Origin: Paenibacillus swuensis
GTDB taxonomy: Bacteria > Bacillota > Bacilli > Paenibacillales > DY6
DNA length: 64,000 bases
NCBI RefSeq assembly: GCF_001644605.1
Contig: NZ_CP011388.1
Location: 1,969,001 to 2,033,000 of the forward strand
Reading direction: 5' to 3'
Shown one piece after another: positions 1 to 9,255 of the stretch. Positions within the stretch are counted from its first letter, which is position 1. Each line of letters opens with the position of its first letter. The notes under the pieces are model-generated. The model ran no database searches. It was not told where the DNA came from and saw only the letters and a list, made by a program, of their open reading frames with translations. The position numbers and the translations under genes were made by a program.

Positions 1-583
1 AGGGAAAGCCTGATAGAAACGCAGTCCAAGTATGTTCCCATGGCGCAAGCGGAAACAAGGGCAACAGGTTCGTAAACTCCCCTTTTTGCATAGACCACTT
101 CAGACAATAAATGATCCATCCCGTTAAAATAAAGGAAAGGATACACATCCGGGCAATATGTCGAATGCCGCCAAATACGATGTAGGCGACGACCAGAAGC
201 AGCGCAATCAACGGCAAATACGTGTTCATGTCAGGTAAAGACACCGTGCCCACCAACATGACATAACCTGAAACGACCACCGCCGTTTGGAATACACCAT
301 AGATGACAATGGCATAGTTACATACGGAACCAATCCATAACCCAAGCAGCTTGCGATTGATTTCAAACAAGTTTAATTCGGGGTATTTGCCGGCCAAAAT
401 CGTCATGGGAATAAGAGTGAGTTGCGCGATAATTGCCATCATAATTACGAGCCACCACTGGGTATGACCGGCGGGACTCAGAAGATGAGGCAGCACAATA
501 ACACTGTAACCTACCATCACATTTTGCCCTAGAAAAATAACGTGCACCGGCTTTAAATGTCTGACTCTTGCGGATTGGGTCAT
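1..583 (-). CDS. gerAB: Spore germination permease GerAB family, 3' end beyond window
   Basis: Reading leftward from ATG at 581-583, the frame stays open to the window edge (194 codons visible). It encodes a hydrophobic protein with several membrane segments; the start region reads MTQSARVRHLKPVHVIFLGQ. This pattern and the position directly after a GerAA gene identify it as the B subunit of a GerA-type germinant receptor, an APC-fold permease of the spore inner membrane that takes part in sensing germinants. The start lies 6 bases after the gerAA stop, with a GAGGAG Shine-Dalgarno inside the end of gerAA, so the two are translationally coupled. A gerAC lipoprotein gene would be expected further left, outside the window. 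Which germinant it senses cannot be read from the sequence. Confidence 0.85.
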   Translation of the reverse strand, partial: MTQSARVRHLKPVHVIFLGQNVMVGYSVIVLPHLLSPAGHTQWWLVIMMAIIAQLTLIPMTILAGKYPELNLFEINRKLLGLWIGSVCNYAIVIYGVFQTAVVVSGYVMLVGTVSLPDMNTYLPLIALLLVVAYIVFGGIRHIARMCILSFILTGWIIYCLKWSMQKGEFTNLLPLFPLAPWEHTWTAFLSGFP

Positions 584-589
584 TTGCTC

Positions 590-2023
590 TTACTCCTCAT
601 CCATCGGACGTTTCACGCGGTTCCCCGCTTTCGCGGCAGCGGATTGTTTCAGCCACTGCAGAATCGGCGCTCTGTAAATACTGGTTCTCCAGTCCGTTTG
701 CTCACTTGTCATGGGGGTAGAAATGTAAACATGTCCCATGGACGTTAGCTTTAGCAGATGACTCAAGAGAAACGCCAGCACCATCATCTGACCGAACAAG
801 CCGAACATCCCTGCACCGAATATGAAGGCATACCGAACGAGACGTCCGGCCGTGCTAAGGAGATAGTTGGCGGGCAGGAAGGACAGCAATGCCGAGATGG
901 ATACCAGCACGATGAGCACATTGCTCGCAAGTCCGGCTTCCACAGCCGCCGTACCGATGACGATACCCCCGACTACGCCGATCGTCTGACCTATTTTGGC
1001 AGGCATGCGCGCCCCCGCTTCCCTCAGAATTTCGATAACCAACTCAATACACAGCACCTCGATCAGAGGGGAGAAAGGTACTTTGGAACGCGATTCCAAT
1101 AAGAGTTGCAACAGTTCAGGCGGCAGCATCTCCTGATGAAACGTATTGATGGACACGTACATGGACGTGAGCATTATGCTTATAAAGAAACCGAAGACCC
1201 TAAGCAGACGGATTGCCGTCCCGCCCGTCCATCGAATGTACCAATCCTCCGGGCTGATAAACAGTTCATAGAAGGTTATCGGACAAATGATGACCTCCGG
1301 ACTCCCGTTCATCAGGATGCATACTTTACCGTTCAATAAAGCTTGGGTGACGTTGTCAGGACGCTGGGTAAGACCCAACTGGGGAAATGGAGAGAACGGA
1401 TGGTCTTCCAGCAGTGAGTTCAGCTGCGAAGCGGATAACAGTCCTGGATGCTCCACATGTTTTAATCTGGAAAGGACCTTGCTCACAAGTGAAGGGTTGG
1501 CAATATGCTCCAAATACATGACCGCAACTTCCGTCCCGGATTCCGTTCCGATTCGGAGCCCAGGACTCTTCAGGTAAGGATTGACGATCCGTTTCTTTAT
1601 CTGGGACAGGTTCGTCTCCAGCGACTCTGTAAACGCATCTTGAGGTCCTAACACCGTGCCTTCGTTCTCTGAAGGCGCAATACTTCGCTGGCTTGTTTTC
1701 ATCGTGTTTATTTTGTATATTTCATCTGACTGCTCCATGAGCAATACCGTATATCCGTTCAAAATATCTCGAATTAATGAACTTAGATCGTTATCGTTTA
1801 CTATTTGCGAGAAAGGCAACGCATCCTCAACAGAGCGGGTATCCGTTGAATCCTGTAAAGGTTTAATTACGAGTAGTTGAAGGTTGGCATAATCCTGAAG
1901 CGACTTGATATAGATGAGTACCGCTTTCCTCTTAAAGACGGTAATATCTTCGAATTTCGCGTCCTCAATGTCCTTCAGTTGCGATTGGATGGATTCCTTG
2001 GTAAATACACTTTTCAGACCCAC
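590..2023 (-). CDS. gerAA: Spore germination protein GerAA family
   Basis: A 477-residue protein with a soluble N-terminal part (about residues 1-240) and a C-terminal membrane part with about five or six hydrophobic segments, the usual plan and length of GerAA/GerBA/GerKA germinant-receptor A subunits. Motifs such as LPPELLQLLLESRSKVPFSP and EILREAGARMP are typical of the family. It acts in the inner spore membrane together with the B and C subunits to trigger germination. The start is GTG at 2021-2023, chosen because a strong AAGGAGGTG ribosome site lies 8 bases upstream. It is the first gene of the operon that continues into gerAB. Such operons are normally read in the forespore by sigma-G; I did not identify that promoter with confidence. 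Confidence 0.92.
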   Translation of the reverse strand: MGLKSVFTKESIQSQLKDIEDAKFEDITVFKRKAVLIYIKSLQDYANLQLLVIKPLQDSTDTRSVEDALPFSQIVNDNDLSSLIRDILNGYTVLLMEQSDEIYKINTMKTSQRSIAPSENEGTVLGPQDAFTESLETNLSQIKKRIVNPYLKSPGLRIGTESGTEVAVMYLEHIANPSLVSKVLSRLKHVEHPGLLSASQLNSLLEDHPFSPFPQLGLTQRPDNVTQALLNGKVCILMNGSPEVIICPITFYELFISPEDWYIRWTGGTAIRLLRVFGFFISIMLTSMYVSINTFHQEMLPPELLQLLLESRSKVPFSPLIEVLCIELVIEILREAGARMPAKIGQTIGVVGGIVIGTAAVEAGLASNVLIVLVSISALLSFLPANYLLSTAGRLVRYAFIFGAGMFGLFGQMMVLAFLLSHLLKLTSMGHVYISTPMTSEQTDWRTSIYRAPILQWLKQSAAAKAGNRVKRPMDEE

Positions 2024-2151
2024 TTTGATCCCACCTCCTTGCCACCCATCTTTGCCTACTCGACTTTTTTTATACGGCGGAAAAGAGTTCGGATTTCATA
2101 ACTTAAATCAAGTATTGGATCGGAACTATTAAGTATTCTATCGGTGTACTA

Positions 2152-2168
2152 ATTGTATACAATATAAT
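2152..2168 (+). promoter_or_regulatory. Palindrome overlapping a -10-like box upstream of the GH140 gene
   Basis: A perfect 12-bp palindrome ATTGTATACAAT (2152-2163) runs into TATAAT at 2163-2168, about 57 bases before the GH140 start. Palindromes of the TTGTATACAA kind are bound by several GntR-family repressors. No convincing -35 box was found. This is a candidate operator and promoter only. Confidence 0.4.
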
Positions 2169-2225
2169 ATTTCTGTGTTAATCTCTTGGAAGATTCATTT
2201 ATTTATGTTGGCGGAGGGGATCTAC

Positions 2226-3521
2226 ATGAAAGCTCTGAAAGTAAGTGAAAACGGACGGTTTTTAGTAACAGAGGATGAGCAGCCTTTCTTCTGGCTGGGG
2301 GATACGGCGTGGGAGTTGTTTCATAAGCTGAACCGGGAAGAAGCGGTTGATTACCTAAACCAACGAGCTGCCTTAGGCTTCACGGTTGTGCAAGCGGTTG
2401 CTTTGGCCGAACTGGAAGGTCTGACCGTTCCAAATCGGTATGGCCGCCTTCCGTTGGCAGTTGGAAAGGACGGATCCATTGACCCGGAGTCTATTGATGA
2501 TTCAAGGTACCCGGACTCGGATTATACGTATTGGGACCATGTCGATTACATCCTAGAGACCGCCGCTTCTCTAGGGATTTATGTTGCGCTGCTGCCGACC
2601 TGGGGAGATAAATATAATCTCAAGTGGGGGAAAGGCCCGGTCATCTTCAATCCGGACAACGCGCGGGAATACGGACGGTGGATTGGGAAGCGTTACGGAC
2701 ACCTAAAGCATATCATCTGGGTGCTGGGCGGAGACCGGCCGCTCGAAACCGAGGAGCATTATGCCGTCAACAGATCTATGGCGGCGGGCATCAAGGAATC
2801 TAGTTCCAACTTGATCACGTTTCATCCTTGCGGTGGCGCCTCTTCATCCCAATGGGTTCATCACGAAGATTGGCTTGATTTCAATATGATACAATCCGGA
2901 CATAACCTGGCACATTTGCATAATGACGATTGGGTTACGAAGGATTATCATTTGACTCCCGTGAAACCGACGGTAGACGCCGAGCCCCGTTACGAAGATC
3001 ATCCCATTGATTTTCTGCCGGAGAGCGGGTACTTTGATGACTGGGATGTGCGGCAAGCCGCCTACTGGGGTTTTCTGGCGGGCGGGTTTGGCATCACTTA
3101 CGGCCATCATTGTGTCTGGCCGATGAACACGGAACCGACACCCTATTTCCCCATGCATTGGCGGGAAGCCCTCGGACGGCCCGCGGCAACCCATATGCAG
3201 CACTTAAAGAAACTGGCCCTGTCACACAACCTGTTGGAGTTGTTGCCGGACCAAGGCTTGGTTGTGGTTGCCTATGAGGGCGGCGACCGGTTGGTGGCGG
3301 CACGCGGAAAGCAGTATGCTTATGTGTACAGTCCGACCGGCAAGTCCGTTCATGCCCGCTTCGGCCTGTTGGTTGGGGAGCAGGTGGCCGGTTCCTGGTA
3401 CAATCCGCGCTCGGGTGAAACGATGGCGATTGGGGCTTGGCCGAATACCGGCACCCTTATGCTGCACCCGCCATCTTCCGGGAGAGGTCAGGACTGGGTG
3501 TTGGTGCTGGACAGCCGTTAA
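2226..3521 (+). CDS. DUF4038-type glycoside hydrolase (GH140-like, putative apiosidase)
   Basis: The protein begins with a strand pattern NGRFLVTEDEQPFFWLGDTA that is characteristic of the DUF4038 TIM-barrel family, now partly classed as GH140. Further in are WVLGGDRP and a C-terminal beta-domain (about the last 90 residues) like the 'putative collagen-binding' domain that follows DUF4038. Characterised GH140 enzymes remove apiose from rhamnogalacturonan II; the substrate here is inferred from family only. No signal peptide is visible, so it is probably cytoplasmic and acts on imported oligosaccharides. The reading frame is open from 2175, but I chose ATG 2226 because GGCGGAGGGG lies just upstream; this gives 431 residues. 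A terminator follows at 3615-3658. Confidence 0.8.
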   Translation: MKALKVSENGRFLVTEDEQPFFWLGDTAWELFHKLNREEAVDYLNQRAALGFTVVQAVALAELEGLTVPNRYGRLPLAVGKDGSIDPESIDDSRYPDSDYTYWDHVDYILETAASLGIYVALLPTWGDKYNLKWGKGPVIFNPDNAREYGRWIGKRYGHLKHIIWVLGGDRPLETEEHYAVNRSMAAGIKESSSNLITFHPCGGASSSQWVHHEDWLDFNMIQSGHNLAHLHNDDWVTKDYHLTPVKPTVDAEPRYEDHPIDFLPESGYFDDWDVRQAAYWGFLAGGFGITYGHHCVWPMNTEPTPYFPMHWREALGRPAATHMQHLKKLALSHNLLELLPDQGLVVVAYEGGDRLVAARGKQYAYVYSPTGKSVHARFGLLVGEQVAGSWYNPRSGETMAIGAWPNTGTLMLHPPSSGRGQDWVLVLDSR

Positions 3522-3614
3522 CCCTCCCTCTGTAACATTGTAGAATAACCGCAATCATGGCCTCTCAGGATAGGCGACCGCAGTTAAAGGTTGATTAATA
3601 TGCCCATTGTAAAA

Positions 3615-3658
3615 AAGCCCTGTACACGTTCGGAGGGTTCCGATTGTATACAGGGCTT
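3615..3658. terminator. Bidirectional terminator between convergent genes
   Basis: AAGCCCTGTA at 3615-3624 pairs with TATACAGGGCTT ending at 3658. A-rich sequence lies on the left and TTATTT on the right, so the stem can serve both the GH140 gene and the ABC transporter operon. Confidence 0.75.
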
Positions 3659-3677
3659 ATTTCAAATTCATTTAAGT

Positions 3678-4778
3678 TTATTCCCACTTAAACGTCAGAC
3701 TCGCCACAATAAACGCCGCCAAAGTCCAACCTCCTAACAGAGCCAGTTCTCCCCACACCTCGGTAAAGCCCGCGCCTACGTTCATAATCTGACGCATAGC
3801 CGTGGATAAATGCGCAATGGGCAGCAGATTCACAATGCCTTGCAGCCATTCCGGCATATCCTTGATGGGAAAGAATACACCGCCCAAGAAGATGAGAGGG
3901 AAGGAAATAAAGCCAGCGATAGGACCGGCGCTTTCCGGCGTTTTGGCCAAACCCGCAATAATAAATCCAATCGACATGAACGCAAGTGTTCCCAACACAA
4001 CAAAGGAGAGCAGAAGCAACCACGAACCGTTCACCTGGGTGCCGAACACTAAACTTCCGATGACTAACACAATAACAGCTTGCATTCCGTTCATCAGTAA
4101 CCGGGCTGAGATCTGAGCCGCGATAAACGAGCTGGATTGCAGCGGCGTGCTTTGCATCCGGCGCAGAATCCCACGCTCGCGCCAAGAGGAGATCTGCCCC
4201 GCCACCCCGTTCAGGTTATTGTTCATAATCATCATGGCTACGATGCCCGGAACAAGAAAGTCTATATATTTCAGATTGATGGATTGGACCCCTTGGGATT
4301 GAATAGAAGCCACTTCTTCGTAACCCGTCGCTTTTTTGCTCACAGCATCCACAACGTTGCCCACCATCGTAACGCCTACTTGAGAGGTGGTCATCTCGGT
4401 CTCATCATAGAACACATTAATTATGACCGGATTGCTCTTGTTCGCTTCCTGTAAAGCCTTGCCATACCCTTGGGGAATGACCACGAGCATCTGCAAGTCT
4501 CCGTCTTTCAATGCCTTCAGTTCTTGTTCCCGGTCTCCTGTCTTGTTCTTCGTGTTGATGCCGGGCACTTGATTTAAAGCCGTTATAAACTCCGCAGCCT
4601 GAGGTGTCCCGTCCTCATTGACGACCGAAGCCGTGATGGAAATCCCCCCGCCGTTCCCCATAAACGATCCCAGCATCAACATGAAGAAAATCGGAAAGAA
4701 CAACGACCAGAACAGCACTTGCCTGTTCCGGCCAAAGATGCGGAGCTGAGCTAAAGTTAATTGGAGATAAGATCTCAT
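3678..4778 (-). CDS. ABC-2 type transporter permease
   Basis: A 366-residue membrane protein of the ABC-2 superfamily. It has one N-terminal membrane helix (residues about 22-40), a large extracytoplasmic domain (about 45-170), then five or six helices. The IDFLVPGIVAMMIMNNNLNG region and the C-terminal FPLIFLGGVFFPI region are typical of the ABC2_membrane_3 group used by drug and lipid exporters. Its start overlaps the stop of the upstream ATPase gene by four bases (ATGA at 4775-4778), so the two form one exporter, one permease chain per ATPase, presumably as a homodimer. The substrate is not deducible; drug or antimicrobial-peptide export is the commonest role of such pairs. Confidence 0.9.
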   Translation of the reverse strand: MRSYLQLTLAQLRIFGRNRQVLFWSLFFPIFFMLMLGSFMGNGGGISITASVVNEDGTPQAAEFITALNQVPGINTKNKTGDREQELKALKDGDLQMLVVIPQGYGKALQEANKSNPVIINVFYDETEMTTSQVGVTMVGNVVDAVSKKATGYEEVASIQSQGVQSINLKYIDFLVPGIVAMMIMNNNLNGVAGQISSWRERGILRRMQSTPLQSSSFIAAQISARLLMNGMQAVIVLVIGSLVFGTQVNGSWLLLLSFVVLGTLAFMSIGFIIAGLAKTPESAGPIAGFISFPLIFLGGVFFPIKDMPEWLQGIVNLLPIAHLSTAMRQIMNVGAGFTEVWGELALLGGWTLAAFIVASLTFKWE

Positions 4779-5749
4779 GCTTCTCTCAGGCTCCTTCCGG
4801 TCATGTGGATGAACACATCCTCCAAGGTCGCTGTGCGTGTCTGCAAATCCGCAAACACAATGCCCGCATCGTCACAGGTTTGGATGAACCCGATGAGCGC
4901 TTGCTGCAAGTGGTCTGTATACAGCACGAAAGCATCACCGCGCACATCCGCTTGTTTCACGCCAACAACACGGGACAAGCGGTCATGGACCCGTCTTTTC
5001 TCGTCCTCGCTCAGACTCTCGTATCCTGGAATCCTCAACTCCAATGCGCTTTCCGATTCCAGTGAACGCACCAGATTCCTCGGCGTATCAAGCGCGATGA
5101 TTTCACCGCGATCCATCAGACAGATTCGATCACACAGAATATGGGCCTCATCCATATAATGCGTAGAAAGGACTACCGTCTTGCCTTCTTCCTTCAGCTT
5201 CAGAATAATATCCCAGAGGGTCCTGCGCGCCTGAGGGTCAAGCCCTGTTGTCGGCTCATCCAGAAACACAACCTTCGGATCGTTGACAAGCGCCAGCGCG
5301 ATGGCCAGACGTTGCTTTTGGCCGCCGGATAAGTTCTTTACCCGATCCTTCTTCTTTTCCGTCAGAATCACACTTTCCAACAGCGGATCAATAGGAACGG
5401 ACCGCGCATAGAAGCTGGCGTACATTTCCGTAATTTCCCTAACGGTCAACAAGTCGAACAGCGAGGTGGATTGAAGCTGCACCCCGATCACTTCTTTCAC
5501 CTTACGCAGCTCGGTCTTCGTATCATACCCGGCAACCCGCGCCGCACCGCCGTCCGGTCGGCGTAGGCCTTCGATCATCTCCATGGTCGTTGTCTTGCCT
5601 GCGCCGTTGGGACCTAAGAGCCCGAACACCTCGCCCTGTTCCACTTGAAAGTGAATCCCGTTCACGGCCGTAAAGTCCCCGTACCTTTTGATTAGTCCTT
5701 CTACTTCAATCACAGGTTGCGCGGTCGAAGCTACTCTTTGGACTTGCAT
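4775..5749 (-). CDS. ABC transporter ATP-binding protein (exporter type)
   Basis: A 324-residue ATPase with Walker A GPNGAGKTT, signature LSGGQKQR, Walker B VVFLDEPTTGLD and an STHYMDEA switch region, followed by a C-terminal domain of about 80 residues common in DrrA/CcmA-type exporters. ATG 5747-5749 has GGAGGG five bases upstream. It precedes and overlaps the ABC-2 permease gene. The C-terminal region has the domain layout seen in drug-export ATPases such as DrrA, but the cargo is unknown. A lipoprotein gene lies 53 bases upstream on the same strand, separated by a hairpin. Confidence 0.92.
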   Translation of the reverse strand: MQVQRVASTAQPVIEVEGLIKRYGDFTAVNGIHFQVEQGEVFGLLGPNGAGKTTTMEMIEGLRRPDGGAARVAGYDTKTELRKVKEVIGVQLQSTSLFDLLTVREITEMYASFYARSVPIDPLLESVILTEKKKDRVKNLSGGQKQRLAIALALVNDPKVVFLDEPTTGLDPQARRTLWDIILKLKEEGKTVVLSTHYMDEAHILCDRICLMDRGEIIALDTPRNLVRSLESESALELRIPGYESLSEDEKRRVHDRLSRVVGVKQADVRGDAFVLYTDHLQQALIGFIQTCDDAGIVFADLQTRTATLEDVFIHMTGRSLREA

Positions 5750-5802
5750 CTTTTCCCTCCGAATCCGCCAAAGCGCTCACTTTGGCCTATAAGACTACGT
5801 CT

Positions 5803-6246
5803 CTACTGCCCTAAATTCTTGATTCGCTCCAGCAATTGGGTAATATCGCTGACGGCTTGGAACAGCGGAGCTTGCTGCAAGTTGCCCCAGTCTACGGTTG
5901 CCCCTTGAATCTGGTCCAGGTATTTATTAATCTCGGCCAGAAGGGTTTCATTGCGGCTCACCAATTGATCATGCAGATCCTGCGCTAAAGCGGGCGCGTC
6001 CGTTGCGTTAAACGCCAATGCTTTGTCCTTCATGCTCTCCAGTTCGTTCACTAGAGAGGTCAACGCCTCCGAGTTGTTCACGGCTTGCTCCGCCATCTGC
6101 GGAACCCGCTCGGCAAACGCAGTGGCGTCCGAGATGTACGTTGTTGCTTCATTCGCATAGTTAACGGTACTCGTGGCCGACTCCAGTAACGAACACGCGG
6201 GAAGTACCAACACCGCCATCAATAAAATTACCAATTTCCATTTCAT
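5803..6246 (-). CDS. Small secreted lipoprotein, helical (DUF6376-like)
   Basis: 147 residues with a lipoprotein signal peptide: MKWKLVILLMAVLVLP followed by the lipobox PACS, so Cys18 would be lipidated. The rest is almost entirely amphipathic helix, rich in Ala, Glu and Asn, and looks like a coiled-coil. Size and composition resemble the small Bacillales lipoproteins annotated as DUF6376, but I hold that family name loosely. The start has AGGAGG eight bases upstream. A GCCAAAG/CTTTGGC hairpin at 5773-5793 lies after the stop, without a T tract. Function unknown. Confidence 0.8.
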   Translation of the reverse strand: MKWKLVILLMAVLVLPACSLLESATSTVNYANEATTYISDATAFAERVPQMAEQAVNNSEALTSLVNELESMKDKALAFNATDAPALAQDLHDQLVSRNETLLAEINKYLDQIQGATVDWGNLQQAPLFQAVSDITQLLERIKNLGQ

Positions 6247-6315
6247 ACTTAGAACCTCCTAAGATCATTTACTTGTTAATACACAAGCGGACCTTGTTAG
6301 GTTTCAAAAAAAGAA

Positions 6316-6813
6316 TCAGTCCTGTAGTTGAGTTTCATTAGGTTGAATGAGTCCCTTGCGGATCAGATTAGCGGACACAGGCGGTTTACCCACTTCCCTG
6401 GACCACACTGAAAGCTGCCCCACATGATGAATCTCGTGAGCAATGACGTGACGCATCACTTCGCCCCAGGCTAGGATTTCGACCGTTCCGTCCAGTCTGG
6501 GAATATCCAACGGGCGTGTTTCCATCTCGGCATTCCATGAATTAACAAAGGGTTCTACATCTTGCTTAAATTCCTTATCCAGATTTCTAACCTTTTCTAA
6601 CGTATTATAATTTTCAAAGTCCTCCTGGAAATCCGGTTTATCTTGCAGAACGCGAATCCAGCTCCATTCCACGTCCACAATGTGAAACAACGTGTGCAGT
6701 ATGCCTCCGACACCGCCGACTCGGACGCGTTGCAGCTCTTCCGGGGTGGTTTCTTCACACCACTGATACCATTGTTCTCTCACAATCCAGTTATATTGAA
6801 ATAAGGTTTTCAT
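6316..6813 (-). CDS. DinB-family protein
   Basis: 165 residues from ATG 6811-6813, chosen over an upstream in-frame start because GCGGAGG lies 5 bases before it. The protein is a four-helix bundle of the DinB/YfiT type. The likely metal ligands are His in LFHIVD near residue 47 and the HEIHHVGQL motif near residue 128. DinB-like proteins include bacillithiol or mycothiol-dependent transferases and many uncharacterised members; Bacillota make bacillithiol, so an S-transferase role is plausible but not shown. It is a single gene between the lipoprotein and the GH172 gene. Confidence 0.85.
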   Translation of the reverse strand: MKTLFQYNWIVREQWYQWCEETTPEELQRVRVGGVGGILHTLFHIVDVEWSWIRVLQDKPDFQEDFENYNTLEKVRNLDKEFKQDVEPFVNSWNAEMETRPLDIPRLDGTVEILAWGEVMRHVIAHEIHHVGQLSVWSREVGKPPVSANLIRKGLIQPNETQLQD

Positions 6814-6932
6814 CCCGGCCTCCGCTACTCTTATTTTTTTCAATAAGATTGTAACATCTCGGCCCTGTGACTTCACGGTAATTTATGAATATATAGGTAA
6901 AAACCCCGCACCGAATGTAGGGTTTAAATACT

Positions 6933-8003
6933 TTATACCACTTCTAACTCATTCAATCCGGGAAATACGGGATGGGCGGTATGAGGCTCGATTTGATACC
7001 AGAACGCGGTTGAGCTGATGTCATCCTGTAAAGGCAGATAACGTCCGTGGCTTCGCCAACCCAGCGCTTGAATCGTTACTTTCAGGTCATCCTCGAAACG
7101 GATTGGGTCCAGAATATGCCACCTATACATCCCGAAGCGTTGCTGACTGCGGTACAATCCATCCGGTTTAATCACCTGAGGCATACCCAGGAATGCCGTC
7201 GAATAAGTGCCGTATTGCCCTTGAGGAAATTCAAAGTTCCAGGCTCCGCCGAAGTAATCTTCCGTACCCGTGCCGCAAATGGTGGGATACTCCTGATCTC
7301 CGTCCATGAAAAACTTGATTTCACCTTCGCCCCACCAATTGTTACTGTTAACTCCCCAGGCCATGTAGGTCCCTACATAATGACCGTGTCCCTTGATGCC
7401 GTCTACAATGGTATGCACTTCTTTGTATGGGAGGGGATTGTTTCTTCTCCATTGCGCATGGAAATAGGCGGCGTCTTCAGGAACCTCTGTTAAGGCATAA
7501 GTAAATTGATAATAGAGATGGGTAGCATCATCACTTAGATTTTCAATGGTCCATTTAGCCGAGGTTCTAAAGGGCATCTCCCAGTATGAATTAAACCCTC
7601 CTGCCGGATTCACGGCGATGGGGAATGAATTGACGTTACAACGTTCCGTCCAGCCGTTACAGAAGAAATCACCGAAAGGCACCTCGATGGAAGGATTCTC
7701 TTCACCGTCCCAATAGGCACGAAGCACAAGCTTTCTCCAATGATGATTATGGCTTGTCATCCAGATATGCTGAATAATGCCGGGACCTTCAATCTCCGCA
7801 AGGGTAACTGTGCTCTTTCCCATAAGTTCAATGGACGGGGAAAGCTTCCAGCCTAGGCCTAGTTCCCTTGCGCATTGAGCGCCGGTACCTTCCGTCGCCA
7901 TACCGCCTTTGCCTTTTTCTCCGGTAAAATTCTCCGCGCTGATTGACCTCGTTTTGGCATGACTTACTCGAGTCAGATTGCTCATAAAGGATCCGTTTAA
8001 CAT
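6933..8003 (-). CDS. GH172 (DUF2961) glycoside hydrolase
   Basis: 356 residues from ATG 8001-8003, preceded by AGGAGG nine bases upstream; an earlier in-frame codon lacks a ribosome site. The N-terminal SAENFTGEKGKGG and the later GTGTEDYFGGAW motif are hallmarks of DUF2961, now GH172. Known GH172 enzymes act on fructofuranosides (difructose dianhydride I) or arabinofuranosides, usually as oligomers with a jelly-roll fold. There is no signal peptide, so it is intracellular. It is divergent from an AraC regulator across a 319-base AT-rich interval, which suggests the regulator controls it in response to a sugar. A hairpin with a GGGGTTTTT tail follows the stop (about 6900-6927). Confidence 0.88.
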   Translation of the reverse strand: MLNGSFMSNLTRVSHAKTRSISAENFTGEKGKGGMATEGTGAQCARELGLGWKLSPSIELMGKSTVTLAEIEGPGIIQHIWMTSHNHHWRKLVLRAYWDGEENPSIEVPFGDFFCNGWTERCNVNSFPIAVNPAGGFNSYWEMPFRTSAKWTIENLSDDATHLYYQFTYALTEVPEDAAYFHAQWRRNNPLPYKEVHTIVDGIKGHGHYVGTYMAWGVNSNNWWGEGEIKFFMDGDQEYPTICGTGTEDYFGGAWNFEFPQGQYGTYSTAFLGMPQVIKPDGLYRSQQRFGMYRWHILDPIRFEDDLKVTIQALGWRSHGRYLPLQDDISSTAFWYQIEPHTAHPVFPGLNELEVV

Positions 8004-8322
8004 GGTATAATTCCTCCTATATCTAGTTTTCTTCATCTTTGTTTCTACGCACTAACAGGATGTCGCTGCCCTCCGCTTACTTGATTAAATATATGGCTAT
8101 TGTAATGCCAAAGTTTTCATAAATATTTAGCAAAAGTTTAGAACAATTTATCATTTATTAAGAATTCATACCTTGAATTACTATATATTCACTACCTTCA
8201 TTCGCATAAACCTTGTCATTAATAGCGAATCCACTAAACTCAATAAATAAACCGTATACATTTATTTATCATTTATGTACGATATATTCGTCAAATGCTA
8301 GACACTCGAGGAGGCGGCCGCT
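8004..8322. promoter_or_regulatory. Divergent AT-rich promoter region (GH172 / AraC)
   Basis: This 319-base interval separates the GH172 gene from the divergent AraC regulator. It is AT-rich and holds several A/T runs, for example around 8080-8160 and 8230-8290, as expected for two divergent promoters and an AraC-type operator. I could not single out -35/-10 boxes with confidence and see no ORF in it. Confidence 0.45.
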
Positions 8323-9255
8323 TTGCCCGATGTCCCTTATTCTCCTTATGTTCGAGTTGCCATGGATCATTGGATGCATCCTGGCACTCACATTATGGAA
8401 CGAATGCTTTGGGATTATGAACTACTGTATTTAAAGCAGGGGGAATTGGAGGTTACCGTAGAACATTCCATTTATCATGGTTTGCCTGGGGATGTGTTTC
8501 TCTTTAAGCCGGGACAGCGCCATTCCATTAAAGTTAAAGGCGACGCGATGGTGGATCAGCCTCATATTCATTTTGATTTATTCGAAAAGCATGACAGCGG
8601 GGAGGTTACCGTTTCGTTTCAGATGAAAGATGAAATGAATCCATCGGAACATGCGTGGTTTCGGGAAAATGTGCTTTCGGGACCGGATACGATATTGCCA
8701 AACTTTTTCAGACTCAGGGAGCCGCTATCCTTAGAACCCATCCTGTTTGACACCATTCGAGAGTTTCAGATGAGGATGCCTCATTACGAAATTCGTCTGA
8801 AAGCCTTGGTTCTTGAACTGCTTGCCTTTCTCTTAAGGGAATCCCAGTGGATGCATCGGCAAGATGAGCCTGATCAATTTACATTATTAATGGAAATACA
8901 ACGGCATATGAATCTGCATGCCAACAGGGATCTGACTTTGGATGAATTATCTCAACAATTTCATTTGAACAAACACTATTTAATCGGTCTTTTTAAGAAC
9001 GCTTTTCAGATCACACCAATGCAGTATCATCAACAAATGCGGATGGAGCGGGCCAAGAATTTGCTTAAGTATACCCGATTGTCCATGCAGGAAATATCCG
9101 ATACACTTGGCTACCCGAGCATCCACTCCTTTAGCCGCGCTTTCAAAAACAAAGAGGGCAGCAGCCCGTCTTTCTATCGCACTTCCTTGTTTCAACACCT
9201 CAACCCAAGCTTGAATAGGAGTGAACACGCAATCTCTTATCCCCCGAACCAATGA
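8323..9255 (+). CDS. AraC-family transcriptional regulator
   Basis: 310 residues starting at TTG 8323, nine bases after GAGGAGG. Residues about 1-170 form a cupin sensor (HGLPGDVFLFKPGQRH is typical). The last 100 residues carry two helix-turn-helix motifs: LTLDELSQQFHLNKHYLIGL and MQEISDTLGYPSIHSFSRAF, followed by KEGSSPSFYR. Such proteins activate sugar-utilisation genes on binding a ligand. Its divergent neighbour, the GH172 hydrolase, is the obvious target. The stop overlaps the end of the convergent ZIP gene by 19 bases. Confidence 0.93.
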   Translation: MPDVPYSPYVRVAMDHWMHPGTHIMERMLWDYELLYLKQGELEVTVEHSIYHGLPGDVFLFKPGQRHSIKVKGDAMVDQPHIHFDLFEKHDSGEVTVSFQMKDEMNPSEHAWFRENVLSGPDTILPNFFRLREPLSLEPILFDTIREFQMRMPHYEIRLKALVLELLAFLLRESQWMHRQDEPDQFTLLMEIQRHMNLHANRDLTLDELSQQFHLNKHYLIGLFKNAFQITPMQYHQQMRMERAKNLLKYTRLSMQEISDTLGYPSIHSFSRAFKNKEGSSPSFYRTSLFQHLNPSLNRSEHAISYPPNQ